In this document: positions 25,786 to 34,703 of the stretch, piece by piece
Layout of the letters: the number at the start of each line of letters is the position of its first letter
Position numbering within the stretch: the first letter of the stretch is position 1
Assembly: GCA_040754295.1 (NCBI GenBank)
Contig: JBFMCQ010000003.1
Location: 49,025-113,024, forward strand
Direction: 5' to 3'
DNA length: 64,000 nt
Origin: Solimonas sp040754295
Lineage (GTDB): Bacteria > Pseudomonadota > Gammaproteobacteria > Nevskiales > Nevskiaceae
The notes under the pieces: generated by a model
Told to the model about the DNA's origin: nothing
Seen by the model: only the letters and a program-made list of their open reading frames with translations
Databases searched by the model: none
Position numbers and translations under genes: made by a program

Positions 25786-27123
25786 TCACGACTTCTGCGC
25801 CTGCGCGTCGCCCGGCAGCCGGTACTCGACGTAGGCCTCGCTGCGCAGCCGCCGCAGCCAGGTTTCGTACTCCTCGGCGGCCTTGCGGTTGCCGATCGCC
25901 GCGCGCGCGCGCGCGCGCCGCGTCTCCTCGGTCGTGTCGCGCGTGCGCCGCTCGACGACGCCGGCGACGTGCCAGCCGAACTGCGTGCGAAACGGCGGCG
26001 ACAGCTCGCCGGGCTGCAGCTGGTCGATGCGGATCTGGAACTCCGGTGCGAACACGCCCGGCGGCTGGAAGCCCAGATCGCCGCCGCTGTTCTTCGAGCC
26101 CGGATCGTCCGAGTACTGCTTGGCCAGCTTGGCGAAGTCCTCGCCGGCGACGAGGCGGTTGTAGATGTCGCGCGCGAGCAGGCGCGCCTGGTCGTCGTCG
26201 CGCACGGCATTGGTCTGGATCAGGATGTGCCGCGCGCGCGTCTCGTTGACGGTCTTGCGCTCGTCGCCGCCGCGCAGGTCGACGAGCTTGACCAGATGGA
26301 AGCCGCCGGAGGTCTCGATCACGTTGCTGGTCTGGCCCGGGGTCAGGCGCGCCGCGGCCTGCGCGAACACCTGCGGCAGATCGGCGCCGCGGCGCCAGTC
26401 GAGGTCACCGCCCTGCAGTGCCTGCTGGCCGTCGGAATGCGCGATCGCGATCTCGGCGAAATCCTCGCCGGCACGGATGCGCTCGAGCAGCTTTTCGGCG
26501 CGCGCACGCGCGGCGTCGCGGGCGTCGGCATTGGCGCCTTCGGGCACGGCGACGAGAATGTGCGACAGACGGTACTCGGCGTCGCCGTCCGCGCCCTGCG
26601 TCGCCAGCAGCAGGTCGACGTCCTGATCGGTGACGGTGACGCGGCTGTCGACTTCACGTGCGCGCAGGCGCTGGATCATGATCTCGTCGCGCACCTGCTC
26701 GCGCACCGCCAGGTAGTCCATGCCGTCCTCGCGCACCGCGTCGGCGAACTCGGCCAGGTTCATGCCGTTCTGCCGCGCGATGTTGGCGAGCACTTCGTTG
26801 AGCTCGCGGTCGTCGACGCGGATGCCGGCGGCCTGCGCGCGCTGCGTCTGGATGCGCGTCAGGATCAGGCGCTCCAGCACCTGGCCGCGCAGCAGCTCCT
26901 CGTCGGGCGCGGCGATGCCGCGCTCGCGGATCTGGCGCCGCGCTTCGTCCATCGCGCGGTCGAGCTCGCTTTGCAGGATCACGCCGTCGTTGACGACGAT
27001 GAGGATGCGGTCGAGCGGCTCGCCGGCATCGGCCGGCGCCGTCAGTCCGAGGGCGAGCAGCAGCGCGCAGAAGAGCGCAGGAAAGGGCAGTCGGAAAAAC
27101 GGCGACTTCGTCATCGGCAGCAT
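25786..27123 (-). CDS. surA: Periplasmic chaperone/peptidyl-prolyl isomerase SurA
   Basis: This 445-residue protein escorts outer-membrane proteins such as LptD. A signal peptide ends near residue 33 (TAPADAG), followed by the SurA N-terminal chaperone domain (DRILIVVNDGVILQSELDRA...) and two parvulin domains (about 180-280 with EYRLSHILVAVP; about 290-390 with RARHILIQT). ATGs at 27123 and 27114 are both in frame. Neither has a clear Shine-Dalgarno; GATAAT lies about 20-25 nt upstream. A short CG-dinucleotide run near 25904-25920 encodes an Arg/Ala stretch. Confidence 0.96.
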   Translation of the reverse strand: MLPMTKSPFFRLPFPALFCALLLALGLTAPADAGEPLDRILIVVNDGVILQSELDRAMDEARRQIRERGIAAPDEELLRGQVLERLILTRIQTQRAQAAGIRVDDRELNEVLANIARQNGMNLAEFADAVREDGMDYLAVREQVRDEIMIQRLRAREVDSRVTVTDQDVDLLLATQGADGDAEYRLSHILVAVPEGANADARDAARARAEKLLERIRAGEDFAEIAIAHSDGQQALQGGDLDWRRGADLPQVFAQAAARLTPGQTSNVIETSGGFHLVKLVDLRGGDERKTVNETRARHILIQTNAVRDDDQARLLARDIYNRLVAGEDFAKLAKQYSDDPGSKNSGGDLGFQPPGVFAPEFQIRIDQLQPGELSPPFRTQFGWHVAGVVERRTRDTTEETRRARARAAIGNRKAAEEYETWLRRLRSEAYVEYRLPGDAQAQKS

Positions 27124-27187
27124 CGAAAAGTGCGGAAGGGGCGGATTATCGCGTATTGCGGCAACGGGGCGTGTGCGCGCGGGCGGT

Positions 27188-29344
27188 TCATTCGACCATG
27201 CTTCTGGGGAACAGGTTCGTCAGGCCGGAGCCGAGGCGCGCCAGCCCCTTGAGCTCCAGTTGCAGGTAGACCCCGGCGTTGAAGTCGCCCTCACCGGCGA
27301 CGTAGCGCCGATACGAGGTGCGCAGCGCCCAGCAGCAGGTTTCGTACTGCAGGCTCGCCAGCGTGTCGAGCGAATTGCCGTCCTGCACCGAGTAGCGCCA
27401 GCGCCCGATCAGGCTGAAGCCCGCGTACAGCGGCGTCGACGCGATCACGTCGGTCTGCTCCAGCAGGCCCTCGCGGTAGCGGTAGGCCACCTCGAACGCC
27501 CGGCGCTGGTCGCGGTAGCGCAGGCCGGCGCTGGTGCGCGTGAAGTCCGAGGTTTCGGGCGACCATTGCGTGTCGACACGCAGCGTCCAGTGATCGAGCA
27601 GGTAGTAGTCCAGCCCGCCGATGAAGTCGGTCGCGCCGCGGTCCGGCGCCGGCTCGCCGGGCAGGCGCACCTCCGGTGCCTCGAAGCGGAACAGCTGGCC
27701 GATGCTGGCGCTGGCGCGCACCCGGCCGGTGTCGGCGTCGAGCTGGCGCCCGGTCAGCGCGACGGCGAACTGATTGGCGTCGGAGATGCGGTCCTCGCCG
27801 GAAAAGCGGTTGCGCGCGAACAGCTGGGTGAAGTCGAAATCCGGCTCGCCGCTGTCGAACACCGGCAGATCGTTCTGGTTTTCGTACGGCACGAACAGGT
27901 AGAACAGCCGCGGCTCCAGCGTCTGCGGCGCGCCCGACGGCGTGATGCGCTCGAAGCGCAGTCCGTACTCGGCGCTGAAGATCGGCAGCGAGCGGTCGAC
28001 CTCGGACGGCTGCCCGGCGGCGGTGCCGGTGAGCGCATAGGCGGTGTAGCGGAAGTCGAGCTGCGATTTCGCGAACCAGGCGACGCGGTCCTTTTCCAGG
28101 CGCAGATACGGATGCAGATCGACGCGCTGAGCTTCCACGGAGTCCGCACGCACGAAGTTGACGTACTCGCCGCTGCCGCCGAGGCGGATGTCCCAGACGT
28201 CGTTGCGCGTGATCGCGTCGATGCGCAGCTGCGGCAGCCGCCGGTAGGGCTCGTCGACCGCATCCAGATTGCTGGTGATCGTCTGGTAATCCTGGAACAG
28301 CGCCTGCACTGTGTACGCCGCCGGCGCGTTGTAGGTGAAGCGCGCGCTGCGCTCCAGATGCGTGATCGCGCTCAGATCGACACTGCCGCCCAGATCCTCG
28401 AAGTACTCCGGATCGCTGACGTCGGCATAGCGGACGTCGACGCCGAGCTTGCGGCTCAGCAGGCCGCGGTGCTCCAGCTCGGCGTAGGTGCGGCGCTCGC
28501 CGGTCAGCTCGTCGTCCGCCAGATACTCGTAGCCGAGCCTGCCTTCGGCCCGGCGCAGCAGGTAGCGGCCCTCCGCATCGAGCTGCAGCCCGCGGTCGCT
28601 CATGTAGCGCGGCATCAGCGTGGCATCGTAGTTCGGGGCGAGATTCAGATAGACCGGTACACGCAGATCCCAGCCGGTCTTGTCGGACTCGCCGATCGTC
28701 GGGAACAGCAGGCCGGTGCGGCGGCGATCGTCGATCGGGAACTGGAACCACGGCGCGTACAGGATCGGCACGCCGAAGAAGCGCAGACGCGCATGACGCG
28801 CGGTGCCGAGGCCTTCCTCCTGGTCGAGCTTGATCGCGCCGGCTTGCAGATACCAGGCGTCGGAGCCCGGGCGGCAGGTGGTGTAGCGCACGTCGTCGAG
28901 CTGCGCGGTGCCGTCGGCCTTGAGCCGGATCGACTCCGAGCTGCCGCGTGCGGCGCGCTCGCGCAGCACGAAGTCGGTGCCGTCGAAGCGGCCGGTTTCG
29001 GCGTCGAGATCGAAGCTCGCCGATTTCGAGCGGATCAGCAGATCCTTGTTGCGGAACATCGACTCGGCGCGGACCTCGATGCTGCGCGCCTGCGCGTCGT
29101 ATTCCAGCGCTTCGGCGCTGAACAGCTTGTCGCCCTGGCGCAGGCGCACCGAGCCTTCCAGTTTCGACAGTCCCTCGGCGCCAAGGTCGACCTGGTCGGC
29201 ATCGAGCACGACGCGCGGATCCGACGGACCTTCGGGCTCTGAGAGCGCGTCGTCGGGCTGCGTGCAGGCCGCTTCGATGCGCGCGGCCGGCGCCATCAGC
29301 AGGCAGGCCGCCAGCAGCGGCAGCAGCGATCCGCGTTGGGGCAA
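27188..29344 (-). CDS. lptD: LPS-assembly outer-membrane protein LptD
   Basis: This 718-residue beta-barrel inserts lipopolysaccharide into the outer leaflet with LptE. I chose the TTG at 29344 because AAGGA lies 9 nt upstream and a signal peptide follows directly (about 1-26); the open frame continues far upstream without resemblance. An OstA/LptA-like periplasmic domain covers about 45-160, the rest is barrel. The four disulfide cysteines appear conserved: C27, one in TTCRPGSD, and the CC pair in ETCCWALRTSYR near the C-terminus. surA, encoding its chaperone, is just downstream. Confidence 0.95.
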   Translation of the reverse strand: MPQRGSLLPLLAACLLMAPAARIEAACTQPDDALSEPEGPSDPRVVLDADQVDLGAEGLSKLEGSVRLRQGDKLFSAEALEYDAQARSIEVRAESMFRNKDLLIRSKSASFDLDAETGRFDGTDFVLRERAARGSSESIRLKADGTAQLDDVRYTTCRPGSDAWYLQAGAIKLDQEEGLGTARHARLRFFGVPILYAPWFQFPIDDRRRTGLLFPTIGESDKTGWDLRVPVYLNLAPNYDATLMPRYMSDRGLQLDAEGRYLLRRAEGRLGYEYLADDELTGERRTYAELEHRGLLSRKLGVDVRYADVSDPEYFEDLGGSVDLSAITHLERSARFTYNAPAAYTVQALFQDYQTITSNLDAVDEPYRRLPQLRIDAITRNDVWDIRLGGSGEYVNFVRADSVEAQRVDLHPYLRLEKDRVAWFAKSQLDFRYTAYALTGTAAGQPSEVDRSLPIFSAEYGLRFERITPSGAPQTLEPRLFYLFVPYENQNDLPVFDSGEPDFDFTQLFARNRFSGEDRISDANQFAVALTGRQLDADTGRVRASASIGQLFRFEAPEVRLPGEPAPDRGATDFIGGLDYYLLDHWTLRVDTQWSPETSDFTRTSAGLRYRDQRRAFEVAYRYREGLLEQTDVIASTPLYAGFSLIGRWRYSVQDGNSLDTLASLQYETCCWALRTSYRRYVAGEGDFNAGVYLQLELKGLARLGSGLTNLFPRSMVE

Positions 29345-29485
29345 GAGCGCGATCCTTCTTGGGGCGTTTGCGAGGGCGGCAAGTATCGGCGCAGGCCGGT
29401 TGCAGGTGCAATTGCCGCGCTGGCGCCGCGGCGCGCCGGCGTGACAGTGTAAGCTGCGCCGCTTCCGCCGCAGCGCCCGCCAACC

Positions 29486-30481
29486 ATGCCCGAGCTCGAT
29501 CCGGTCCTCGATTCCCGCGCCCGGGATGCCCGCGAATGGGCGCTGGCCGCGCTCGGCCTGGGCGAGGCCGACTTTGCGCCGGCTTCGGCCGACGCCAGCT
29601 TCCGTCGCTACTTCCGCGTCAGTGAGGGCGGGCGCAGCTGGATCGTCATGGACGCGCCGCCGCAGCAGGAGCGGCTCGAGCCCTTCGTCACCGTCGCGCG
29701 CCTCCTGCACGACGCCGGCCTCAACGCGCCGCGTGTGCTCGCCGAGGACCGCGCGCGCGGTTATCTGCTGCTGACCGATCTCGGCCGGCAGACCTTCCTG
29801 CAGGTGCTCGACGACGGCAACGCCGACCGCCTGATGAGCCAGGCGATCGACGCGCTGCTGCGCTGGCAGCAGGCGAGCCGGCCTGGCGTGCTGCCGCCGT
29901 ACGACGCCGCGCTGCTGCAGCGCGAGCTCGGGCTGTTTCCCGACTGGTACGTCGGCCGCCATCTGCAGCGGCAGCTGAGCCGGGGCCAGCGCGAAACGCT
30001 GTCGGCGATCGAGCGCCTGCTGATCGACGCCGCGCTCGCGCAGGCGCGCGTCTACGTGCATCGCGACTACATGCCGCGCAATCTGATGCTCTCGGAGCCG
30101 AGCCCCGGCATTCTCGATTTTCAGGACGCCGTCGAAGGGCCGATCAGTTACGACCTCGTTTCGCTGTTTCGCGACGCTTTCCTGTCGTGGCCGGCCGCGC
30201 GCGTGGAGACCTGGATGCGCCGCTACCACGAGGGCGCGCGGCGCCGGGGACTGCCGGTCGCGGACGATTTCGCCGCGTTCCGCCGCGACTGCGACTGGAT
30301 GGGCCTGCAGCGACATCTGAAGGTGATCGGCATCTTCGCGCGCATCCACTACCGCGACGGCAAGCCGCATTACCTCGGCGACGTGCCGCGCTTCATCCGC
30401 TACGTGCGCGAGGTGGCGATCGGCTATCCGGAGCTGACGCCGCTGCTGCGCCTCTTCGATGCGCTGGGGATGCACGCGTGA
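29486..30481 (+). CDS. amgK: N-acetylmuramate/N-acetylglucosamine kinase AmgK
   Basis: This 331-residue sugar kinase belongs to the aminoglycoside-phosphotransferase fold. Key motifs are SFRRYFRV near residue 40, the catalytic loop VHRDYMPRNLML (about 191-202) and the Mg-binding ILDFQDAVEGP (about 209). With MurU it forms the anomeric recycling pathway that turns recovered MurNAc into UDP-MurNAc without MurA/MurB, as described in Pseudomonas putida. It is divergent from lptD, as in Pseudomonas, and overlaps murU by GTGA. Confidence 0.9.
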   Translation: MPELDPVLDSRARDAREWALAALGLGEADFAPASADASFRRYFRVSEGGRSWIVMDAPPQQERLEPFVTVARLLHDAGLNAPRVLAEDRARGYLLLTDLGRQTFLQVLDDGNADRLMSQAIDALLRWQQASRPGVLPPYDAALLQRELGLFPDWYVGRHLQRQLSRGQRETLSAIERLLIDAALAQARVYVHRDYMPRNLMLSEPSPGILDFQDAVEGPISYDLVSLFRDAFLSWPAARVETWMRRYHEGARRRGLPVADDFAAFRRDCDWMGLQRHLKVIGIFARIHYRDGKPHYLGDVPRFIRYVREVAIGYPELTPLLRLFDALGMHA

Positions 30482-31170
30482 GCGCGCCGGTCGCGTTCAT
30501 CCTCGCCGCCGGGCGCGGCGAGCGCATGCGCCCGCTGACCGACGACACGCCCAAGCCGCTGCTCGAGGCGGGCGGACGGCCGCTGATCGAGCACCACCTG
30601 CACGGCCTGCGCACCGCCGGCGTCGAGCGCGTCGTCGTCAATCTCGGCTGGCTCGGTGCGCGCATCCGCGCGCGGCTCGGCGACGGTGCGCACTACGGCC
30701 TGCGGATCGCGTATTCCGACGAAGGCTGGCCGGCGCTCGAAACCGGCGGCGGCATCCAGCGCGCGCTGCCGCTGCTCGGTGACGCGCCTTTCGTCGTCGT
30801 CAACGGCGACGTGTACTGCGACTACCCGCTGTCTGCGCTGGTCGAGCGGGCGCAGCGCCTCGCGCCGCAGGATCTCGCGCACCTCGTGCTCGTGCCCAAT
30901 CCACCGCATCACCCGCAGGGCGATTTCGTTCTCGACGGCGGCCGGGTGCATCACGGCGGCGAGCGCCGCCACACCTTCAGCGGCCTGTCCGTGCTGCGTG
31001 CCGAGCTGTTTTCCGGCTGCGCAGCCGGGGCTTTCCCGCTCGCGCCGCTGCTGCGTCGCGCGATGCAGGCCGGGTGCGTCGGCGGCGAGCTGTATCAGGG
31101 CCGCTGGTCCGACGTCGGCACGCCGGAGCGCCGCGAGGCGCTCGAAGCGGCGCTGCGCGGCGGGCGGTAG
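30478..31170 (+). CDS. murU: N-acetylmuramate alpha-1-phosphate uridylyltransferase MurU
   Basis: This 230-residue nucleotidyltransferase transfers UMP to MurNAc-1-phosphate. The N-terminal FILAAGRGERMRPLTDDTPKP is the hallmark of the family, followed by ETGGGIQRALPLLG (about 94) and the metal-binding VVNGDVYCDYP (about 110). It starts with the GTG whose last bases form the amgK stop (GTGA), so the two are coupled. Confidence 0.92.
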   Translation: MSAPVAFILAAGRGERMRPLTDDTPKPLLEAGGRPLIEHHLHGLRTAGVERVVVNLGWLGARIRARLGDGAHYGLRIAYSDEGWPALETGGGIQRALPLLGDAPFVVVNGDVYCDYPLSALVERAQRLAPQDLAHLVLVPNPPHHPQGDFVLDGGRVHHGGERRHTFSGLSVLRAELFSGCAAGAFPLAPLLRRAMQAGCVGGELYQGRWSDVGTPERREALEAALRGGR

Positions 31171-31240
31171 ACCCCCGGGTTCAGCGGTCAGGCGTCGTCC
31201 GGATGCTAAAGTGCACGGCCTTCCGAGTTCCTGCGCCACC

Positions 31241-32584
31241 ATGAACGATTCACCCGCTGCCGCACTGCCGACGCCCGAGTCCCTCGAACGCTGCATTCAG
31301 CTCGCGCTCGATGCGGCGCGTGCCGGCGGGGCGACGCAGGCGGAGGCGAGCGTCGCGGCGAGCCGCGGGCTGACGGTGAACGTGCGCAAGGGCGAGGTCG
31401 AGAGCCTGGAGTTCCAGCAGGACCGCGACCTCGGCGTGACCGTCTATCTCGGCAAGCGCAAGGGCAGTGCGACGACCGGTGATCTGGGCGACGCCGGCAT
31501 CCGCAGCGCGGTCGCGGCCGCGCTGGACATCGCGCGCGCGACCGGCGAGGACCCGTGCAACGGTCTCGCCGACGCGGAGCTGATGGCGCGCGAGTTTCCG
31601 GACCTCGACCTGGATCATCCCTGGGACCTGCACGCCGACGCGGCGATCGATCTCGCCGCCGCCTGCGAGGCGGCGGCGTTCGCCGCCGACGCGCGCATCA
31701 CCGGCAGCGAAGGCGCGAGCCTGTCCAGCCACCGCGGGCGCACCGTCTACGCCAACACGCACGGCTTCGTCGGCCTGCGCACCGGCACCAATCACAGCCT
31801 CAGCTGCGCCGTCGTCGCCACGCACGGCGACGAGATGCAGCGCGACTACTGGTACAGCAGCGCGCGCAAGCCCGCCGAGCTCATGGACGCACAGGCGCTC
31901 GGCCGCAAGGCCGGAGAGCGCGCCGCGGCACGGCTCGGCGCGCGCCGGCCGGGCACCTGTGCGGTGCCGGTGCTGTTTCCGCCGGAGCTGGCGCGCGGCT
32001 TCTGGGGCCATCTGCTCGGCGCGATCTCCGGCACCTCGCTGTACCGCAAGTCGAGCTTTCTGCTCGACAAGCTCGGCCAGGCGGTGTGCGCCCCGATCGT
32101 GACGCTGGAGCAGAAGCCGTTCCTACGCGGCGCTGCCGGCAGCGCCGCCTACGACCAGGAGGGCGTGGCCACGCGCGAGCGCACGCTGGTCGAGGCCGGC
32201 GTGCTGCAGGGCTGGCTGCTCGGCAGCTACTCAGCGCGCAAGCTCGGCCTGCAGACCACCGGCAACGCCGGCGGTGTCTTCAACCTCATCGTCCGCCCGG
32301 GCGCGGACGACTTCGACGGGCTGCTGCGGCGCATGCACCGCGGCCTGCTGCTGACCGAGCTGCTCGGCCAGGGCGTCAACCTGGTCACCGGCGACTACTC
32401 GCGTGGCGCCGCCGGCTTCTGGGTCGAGAACGGTGCGATCGCCTACCCGGTCGAGGAGCTGACGATCGCCGGCAATCTCGCGGACATGCTCAAAGGCATC
32501 GTCGCTATCGGTAGCGACGTCGATCCGCTGGCGAACGTGCGCACCGGGTCGGTGCTGATCGAGCAGATGCAGATCGCGGGCTGA
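31241..32584 (+). CDS. pmbA: Metalloprotease-associated protein PmbA/TldE
   Basis: This 447-residue protein is the PmbA (TldE) half of the TldD/TldE protease, which processes peptides such as microcin B17 and degrades CcdA-like antitoxins in E. coli. The start ATG follows a CTAAAGT box about 30 bp upstream. Typical segments are VRKGEVESLEFQQDRDLGV (about 46) and KSSFLLDKLGQAV (about 271). A C-terminal block has YPVEELTIAGNLADML. No tldD lies in the window. Its presence near a decayed peptide-export island is probably coincidental, because pmbA is housekeeping. Confidence 0.94.
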   Translation: MNDSPAAALPTPESLERCIQLALDAARAGGATQAEASVAASRGLTVNVRKGEVESLEFQQDRDLGVTVYLGKRKGSATTGDLGDAGIRSAVAAALDIARATGEDPCNGLADAELMAREFPDLDLDHPWDLHADAAIDLAAACEAAAFAADARITGSEGASLSSHRGRTVYANTHGFVGLRTGTNHSLSCAVVATHGDEMQRDYWYSSARKPAELMDAQALGRKAGERAAARLGARRPGTCAVPVLFPPELARGFWGHLLGAISGTSLYRKSSFLLDKLGQAVCAPIVTLEQKPFLRGAAGSAAYDQEGVATRERTLVEAGVLQGWLLGSYSARKLGLQTTGNAGGVFNLIVRPGADDFDGLLRRMHRGLLLTELLGQGVNLVTGDYSRGAAGFWVENGAIAYPVEELTIAGNLADMLKGIVAIGSDVDPLANVRTGSVLIEQMQIAG

Positions 32585-32605
32585 GCGCCCGGCGGCACAC
32601 GAGCC

Positions 32606-33064
32606 CTACAGCAGCCTGCGGTACAGCACGATGCGCCAGACCTCGTCGAAGCCGAGCCGCTGCCAGTAGGCCTGCGCGTCGGTGTCCTCGAGCTCGGCGT
32701 CGCAGGCCATTTCGCGGCAGCCGGCCTGGCGGAACCACTCCACGGCGCGCTCGACCAGCGCGCGGCCGACGCCCCGGCCGCGCAGCTCCGAGCGCACGTA
32801 CAGGCCTTCGATGTAGCCGACCGGCGAGCCATCGCAGCCGTCGACGATGTTGCGCTGCGAGACTTCCACGAAACCGGCCAGCTTGCCGTCGCCGGACAGC
32901 GCCACGAGGCAGGCCTGATCGGGCGCGGAATGGATCGCCGCCATCTCGCGCTCGTGCTCGGCGTCGTCGAGCCCGGTATACAGCGAGTTGCGCAGCCGTT
33001 TCCATTGCGGGAACAGCTCGGGAGTCACCACGCCCAGACTCAGCTCGCTCCGGTCGCTGCTCAT
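32606..33064 (-). CDS. GNAT N-acetyltransferase, AAC(6')-like
   Basis: This 152-residue cytoplasmic enzyme has the GNAT acetyl-CoA loop RSELRGRGVGRALV (about 93-106) and the C-terminal QRLGFDEVWRIVLYRR strand. Pattern and length resemble aminoglycoside 6'-N-acetyltransferases such as AAC(6')-I chromosomal types (EGLYV...CREMACD). Whether it acts on aminoglycosides cannot be told. The start is the ATG at 33064, behind GGAGACC with long spacing. It converges on pmbA. Confidence 0.8.
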   Translation of the reverse strand: MSSDRSELSLGVVTPELFPQWKRLRNSLYTGLDDAEHEREMAAIHSAPDQACLVALSGDGKLAGFVEVSQRNIVDGCDGSPVGYIEGLYVRSELRGRGVGRALVERAVEWFRQAGCREMACDAELEDTDAQAYWQRLGFDEVWRIVLYRRLL

Positions 33065-33149
33065 GATCCATCGGTCTCCTTGGCCGCGACGACGTAGCAG
33101 GATAACCGCGAAGGCCGGTGCGCCGCGAGGGCGCCTGAGTGAACCGACC

Positions 33150-33371
33150 ACAGCGTGACGCCGCCGCCGGCGCCGTCGATGCCGCCTGGCCGTGCAACTG
33201 CATTGCCGACAGGCTGATTGCGTCGACATCGGTCGCACCTGAGACCGCCGCCACCGCGTAGAGCCAGGCGCTGCCCAGCCTTTCGTCGACTGCGGCGGCG
33301 ATCACCCGCACAAGCGCAAACAGCAGCGCGAAGCTCAACGCGCCGAGTGGTCGGCGGGATTCGTCAGGTCC
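33150..33371 (-). pseudogene. Fragment of an MgtC/DUF4010-family membrane protein
   Basis: The reverse strand encodes ALSFALLFALVRVIAAAVDE followed by YAVAAVSGATDVDAISLS, which matches the C-terminal helix and the G.TDVDA..LS motif of DUF4010/MgtC-like membrane proteins. The frame has no natural start nearby and runs on into the acetyltransferase gene without a stop, so both ends have been lost. It marks the left edge of the accessory island. Confidence 0.5.
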
Positions 33372-33474
33372 AGCGGCGGGCGGCCGCTCGGCGCTGCGGC
33401 TGTGTTCGCGTAGCTTGGACTCCGGATCAGGCTTTCGGCTTTTCCGGATGACGGGCCAAGCTGAGACTCGAGCC

Positions 33475-33714
33475 TCATTCACAATCAAGTGGTTCGACGA
33501 GCCCCAGGCTGACGGCCGCACGGACAGCTTGCGGGCGCGTGGTCACATCGAGCTTTTGATAGATCCGGCGGATATAGGTATAGACCGTGCTGACGCGGAT
33601 ATTCAGGCGAGCCGCTATCGCCCGCGCCGTCATACCATCCGCCAGCAGACGCAGCACGGCATGTTCCCGATCGGACAGGATTGCCGCCTGTAAAACGTCT
33701 CGCGACGTATTCAT
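33475..33714 (-). CDS. Stand-alone LuxR-type HTH regulator
   Basis: This 79-residue protein is almost only a DNA-binding domain. The LuxR/FixJ HTH core runs from LSDREHAVLRLLADGMTARA (residue 13 on) through ARLNIRVSTVYTYIRRIYQKL (about 36-56). It has no receiver or autoinducer-binding domain. The start at 33714 sits behind a GGGGGGAA ribosome binding site. It is divergent from the HlyD-like fragment, with 266 bp between them, so it is the obvious candidate regulator of the export island. Small HTH-only LuxR proteins recur beside bacteriocin genes in Xanthomonadales, in my recollection. Confidence 0.85.
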   Translation of the reverse strand: MNTSRDVLQAAILSDREHAVLRLLADGMTARAIAARLNIRVSTVYTYIRRIYQKLDVTTRPQAVRAAVSLGLVEPLDCE

Positions 33715-33980
33715 GCAGTCTTCCCCCCTATGGGTCTGCGGCCGACAGATCGGCAGCGCTGGCGCTGCGATCATTCTGCCGCCAGCTTGCCGGGCCTCCG
33801 GTCCATTCGCAAGGCCTTTACCGCGGGGCGTCCAACCCTAACGGCAAAGTCTTACGGTGCACTGATCCGGTGTCCGGCGTGGGACTGTGAGCTTCGTCAC
33901 GCCTTGTCCTCAATATTGGGGACGCGGGCGCGCCGAGAAGTTCGCTACCGTCTGCTCCAGGTGTCAGGGAGCGGCAAGCG

Positions 33981-34613
33981 GTGTCGACACTGTTTCGCAA
34001 TGAGGTGCTTGAGTCGCGGGGTCACTCGCTGTTTGGCGGCATCGTCGTGCCCACGACGTGCGTCAGCACGGTGTTTGCTGCCGCTGCCCTCCTGGCAGCG
34101 GCTGGGGTGCTGGTGCTGATCAGCTTTGGGTCGTACGCCTCCAAGGTTGCCGTTCCGGGCTACCTTGTTCCGACCGCGGGCCTCGCACACGTCGTGCCGG
34201 GGCGCTCCGGCGTCGTCGAACGCGTACTTGTTCGGGAGAGCGACGTCGTCGAGGCAGGGACGCCGTTGTTCGTCGTCGGGTCGCAGCGCGTCACGCCCGG
34301 ACGCTCCGCGGATGTCGATTCCGTGCAAATCGAACGCCTCAGTCTGGACCGGGCGGTCCTGGATCAGCAGATGGTTCGCGAACGCGAGCTGTCGGCGGCG
34401 ATGCAGACGGCGCTCTCGGCGCGCATCGAAACCCTGCGGCGGCAGCATACAAGCGCGCAAGCGCAATCCGCCGCCGCACGATCCTCTACTTGCACTGCGA
34501 CGGGTTTTGTAATGACCGTGTTCGCAAGGCCATGGTCTCGTGGCCTTTGGTCTGGCCGTAGGAGGAGCGTGCCTCTTTGTCGGCTACTATCAGGACATGA
34601 AGTAGTACGTTAA
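33981..34613 (+). pseudogene. Truncated HlyD-type secretion adaptor
   Basis: The frame starts with GTG at 33981. It encodes the recognisable first 160 or so residues of an HlyD/CvaA-family peptide-export adaptor: cytoplasmic start with LFRNEVLESRG, one transmembrane helix (about 29-50), then GYLVPTAGLAHVVPGRSGVV (about 60-79) and the first coiled-coil segment. After about nucleotide 34,475 the sequence no longer resembles the family, and the frame closes at 34,613. The second coiled coil, lipoyl half and C-terminal beta domain are missing. It would have worked with the C39-peptidase exporter encoded downstream. Confidence 0.75.
34516..34605 (+). other. Short hydrophobic reading frame (possible peptide-gene remnant)
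   Basis: Between a TGA at 34513 and the TAG at 34603 a frame encodes a 29-residue segment ending VAFGLAVGGACLFVGYYQDMK, a Gly-rich hydrophobic stretch with a polar tail. A GTG at 34540 could start it but no good ribosome binding site precedes it. It lies between the broken HlyD gene and a strong stem-loop, where a bacteriocin structural gene might sit. I cannot show that it is translated or was ever a precursor. Confidence 0.25.
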
Positions 34614-34615
34614 TT

Positions 34616-34643
34616 GAGCGCCCACTCAGGGCAGTGGGCGCTC
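34616..34643. terminator. Perfect 11-bp stem-loop
   Basis: GAGCGCCCACT at 34616-34626 and AGTGGGCGCTC at 34633-34643 form a perfect stem around a six-base loop. There is no following T-run, so it is not a standard intrinsic terminator; it could stop or protect transcripts or be a processing site. It overlaps the only far-upstream start (TTG at 34614) of the rhomboid gene, which supports the later ATG. Confidence 0.6.
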
Positions 34644-34703
34644 GCTTCGATTGCTTGTCGGCGCAAGCTTGGATCGAAAGTGGACTGGCGATCAGATGAG
34701 TTT

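Noticed and set aside
25904..25920. Run of CG dinucleotides
   Set aside because: It lies within surA and encodes an Arg/Ala stretch in a conserved region; no sign of a functional DNA element.
24733..29242. Two long rightward frames antisense to pdxA, surA and lptD
   Set aside because: All three leftward genes are conserved housekeeping genes in standard order; the rightward frames are composition artefacts.
34614..34703. Upstream TTG start for the first rhomboid
   Set aside because: The TTG lies within the stem-loop region and the extra 30 residues are unlike rhomboid N-termini; the ATG at 34704 is preferred.
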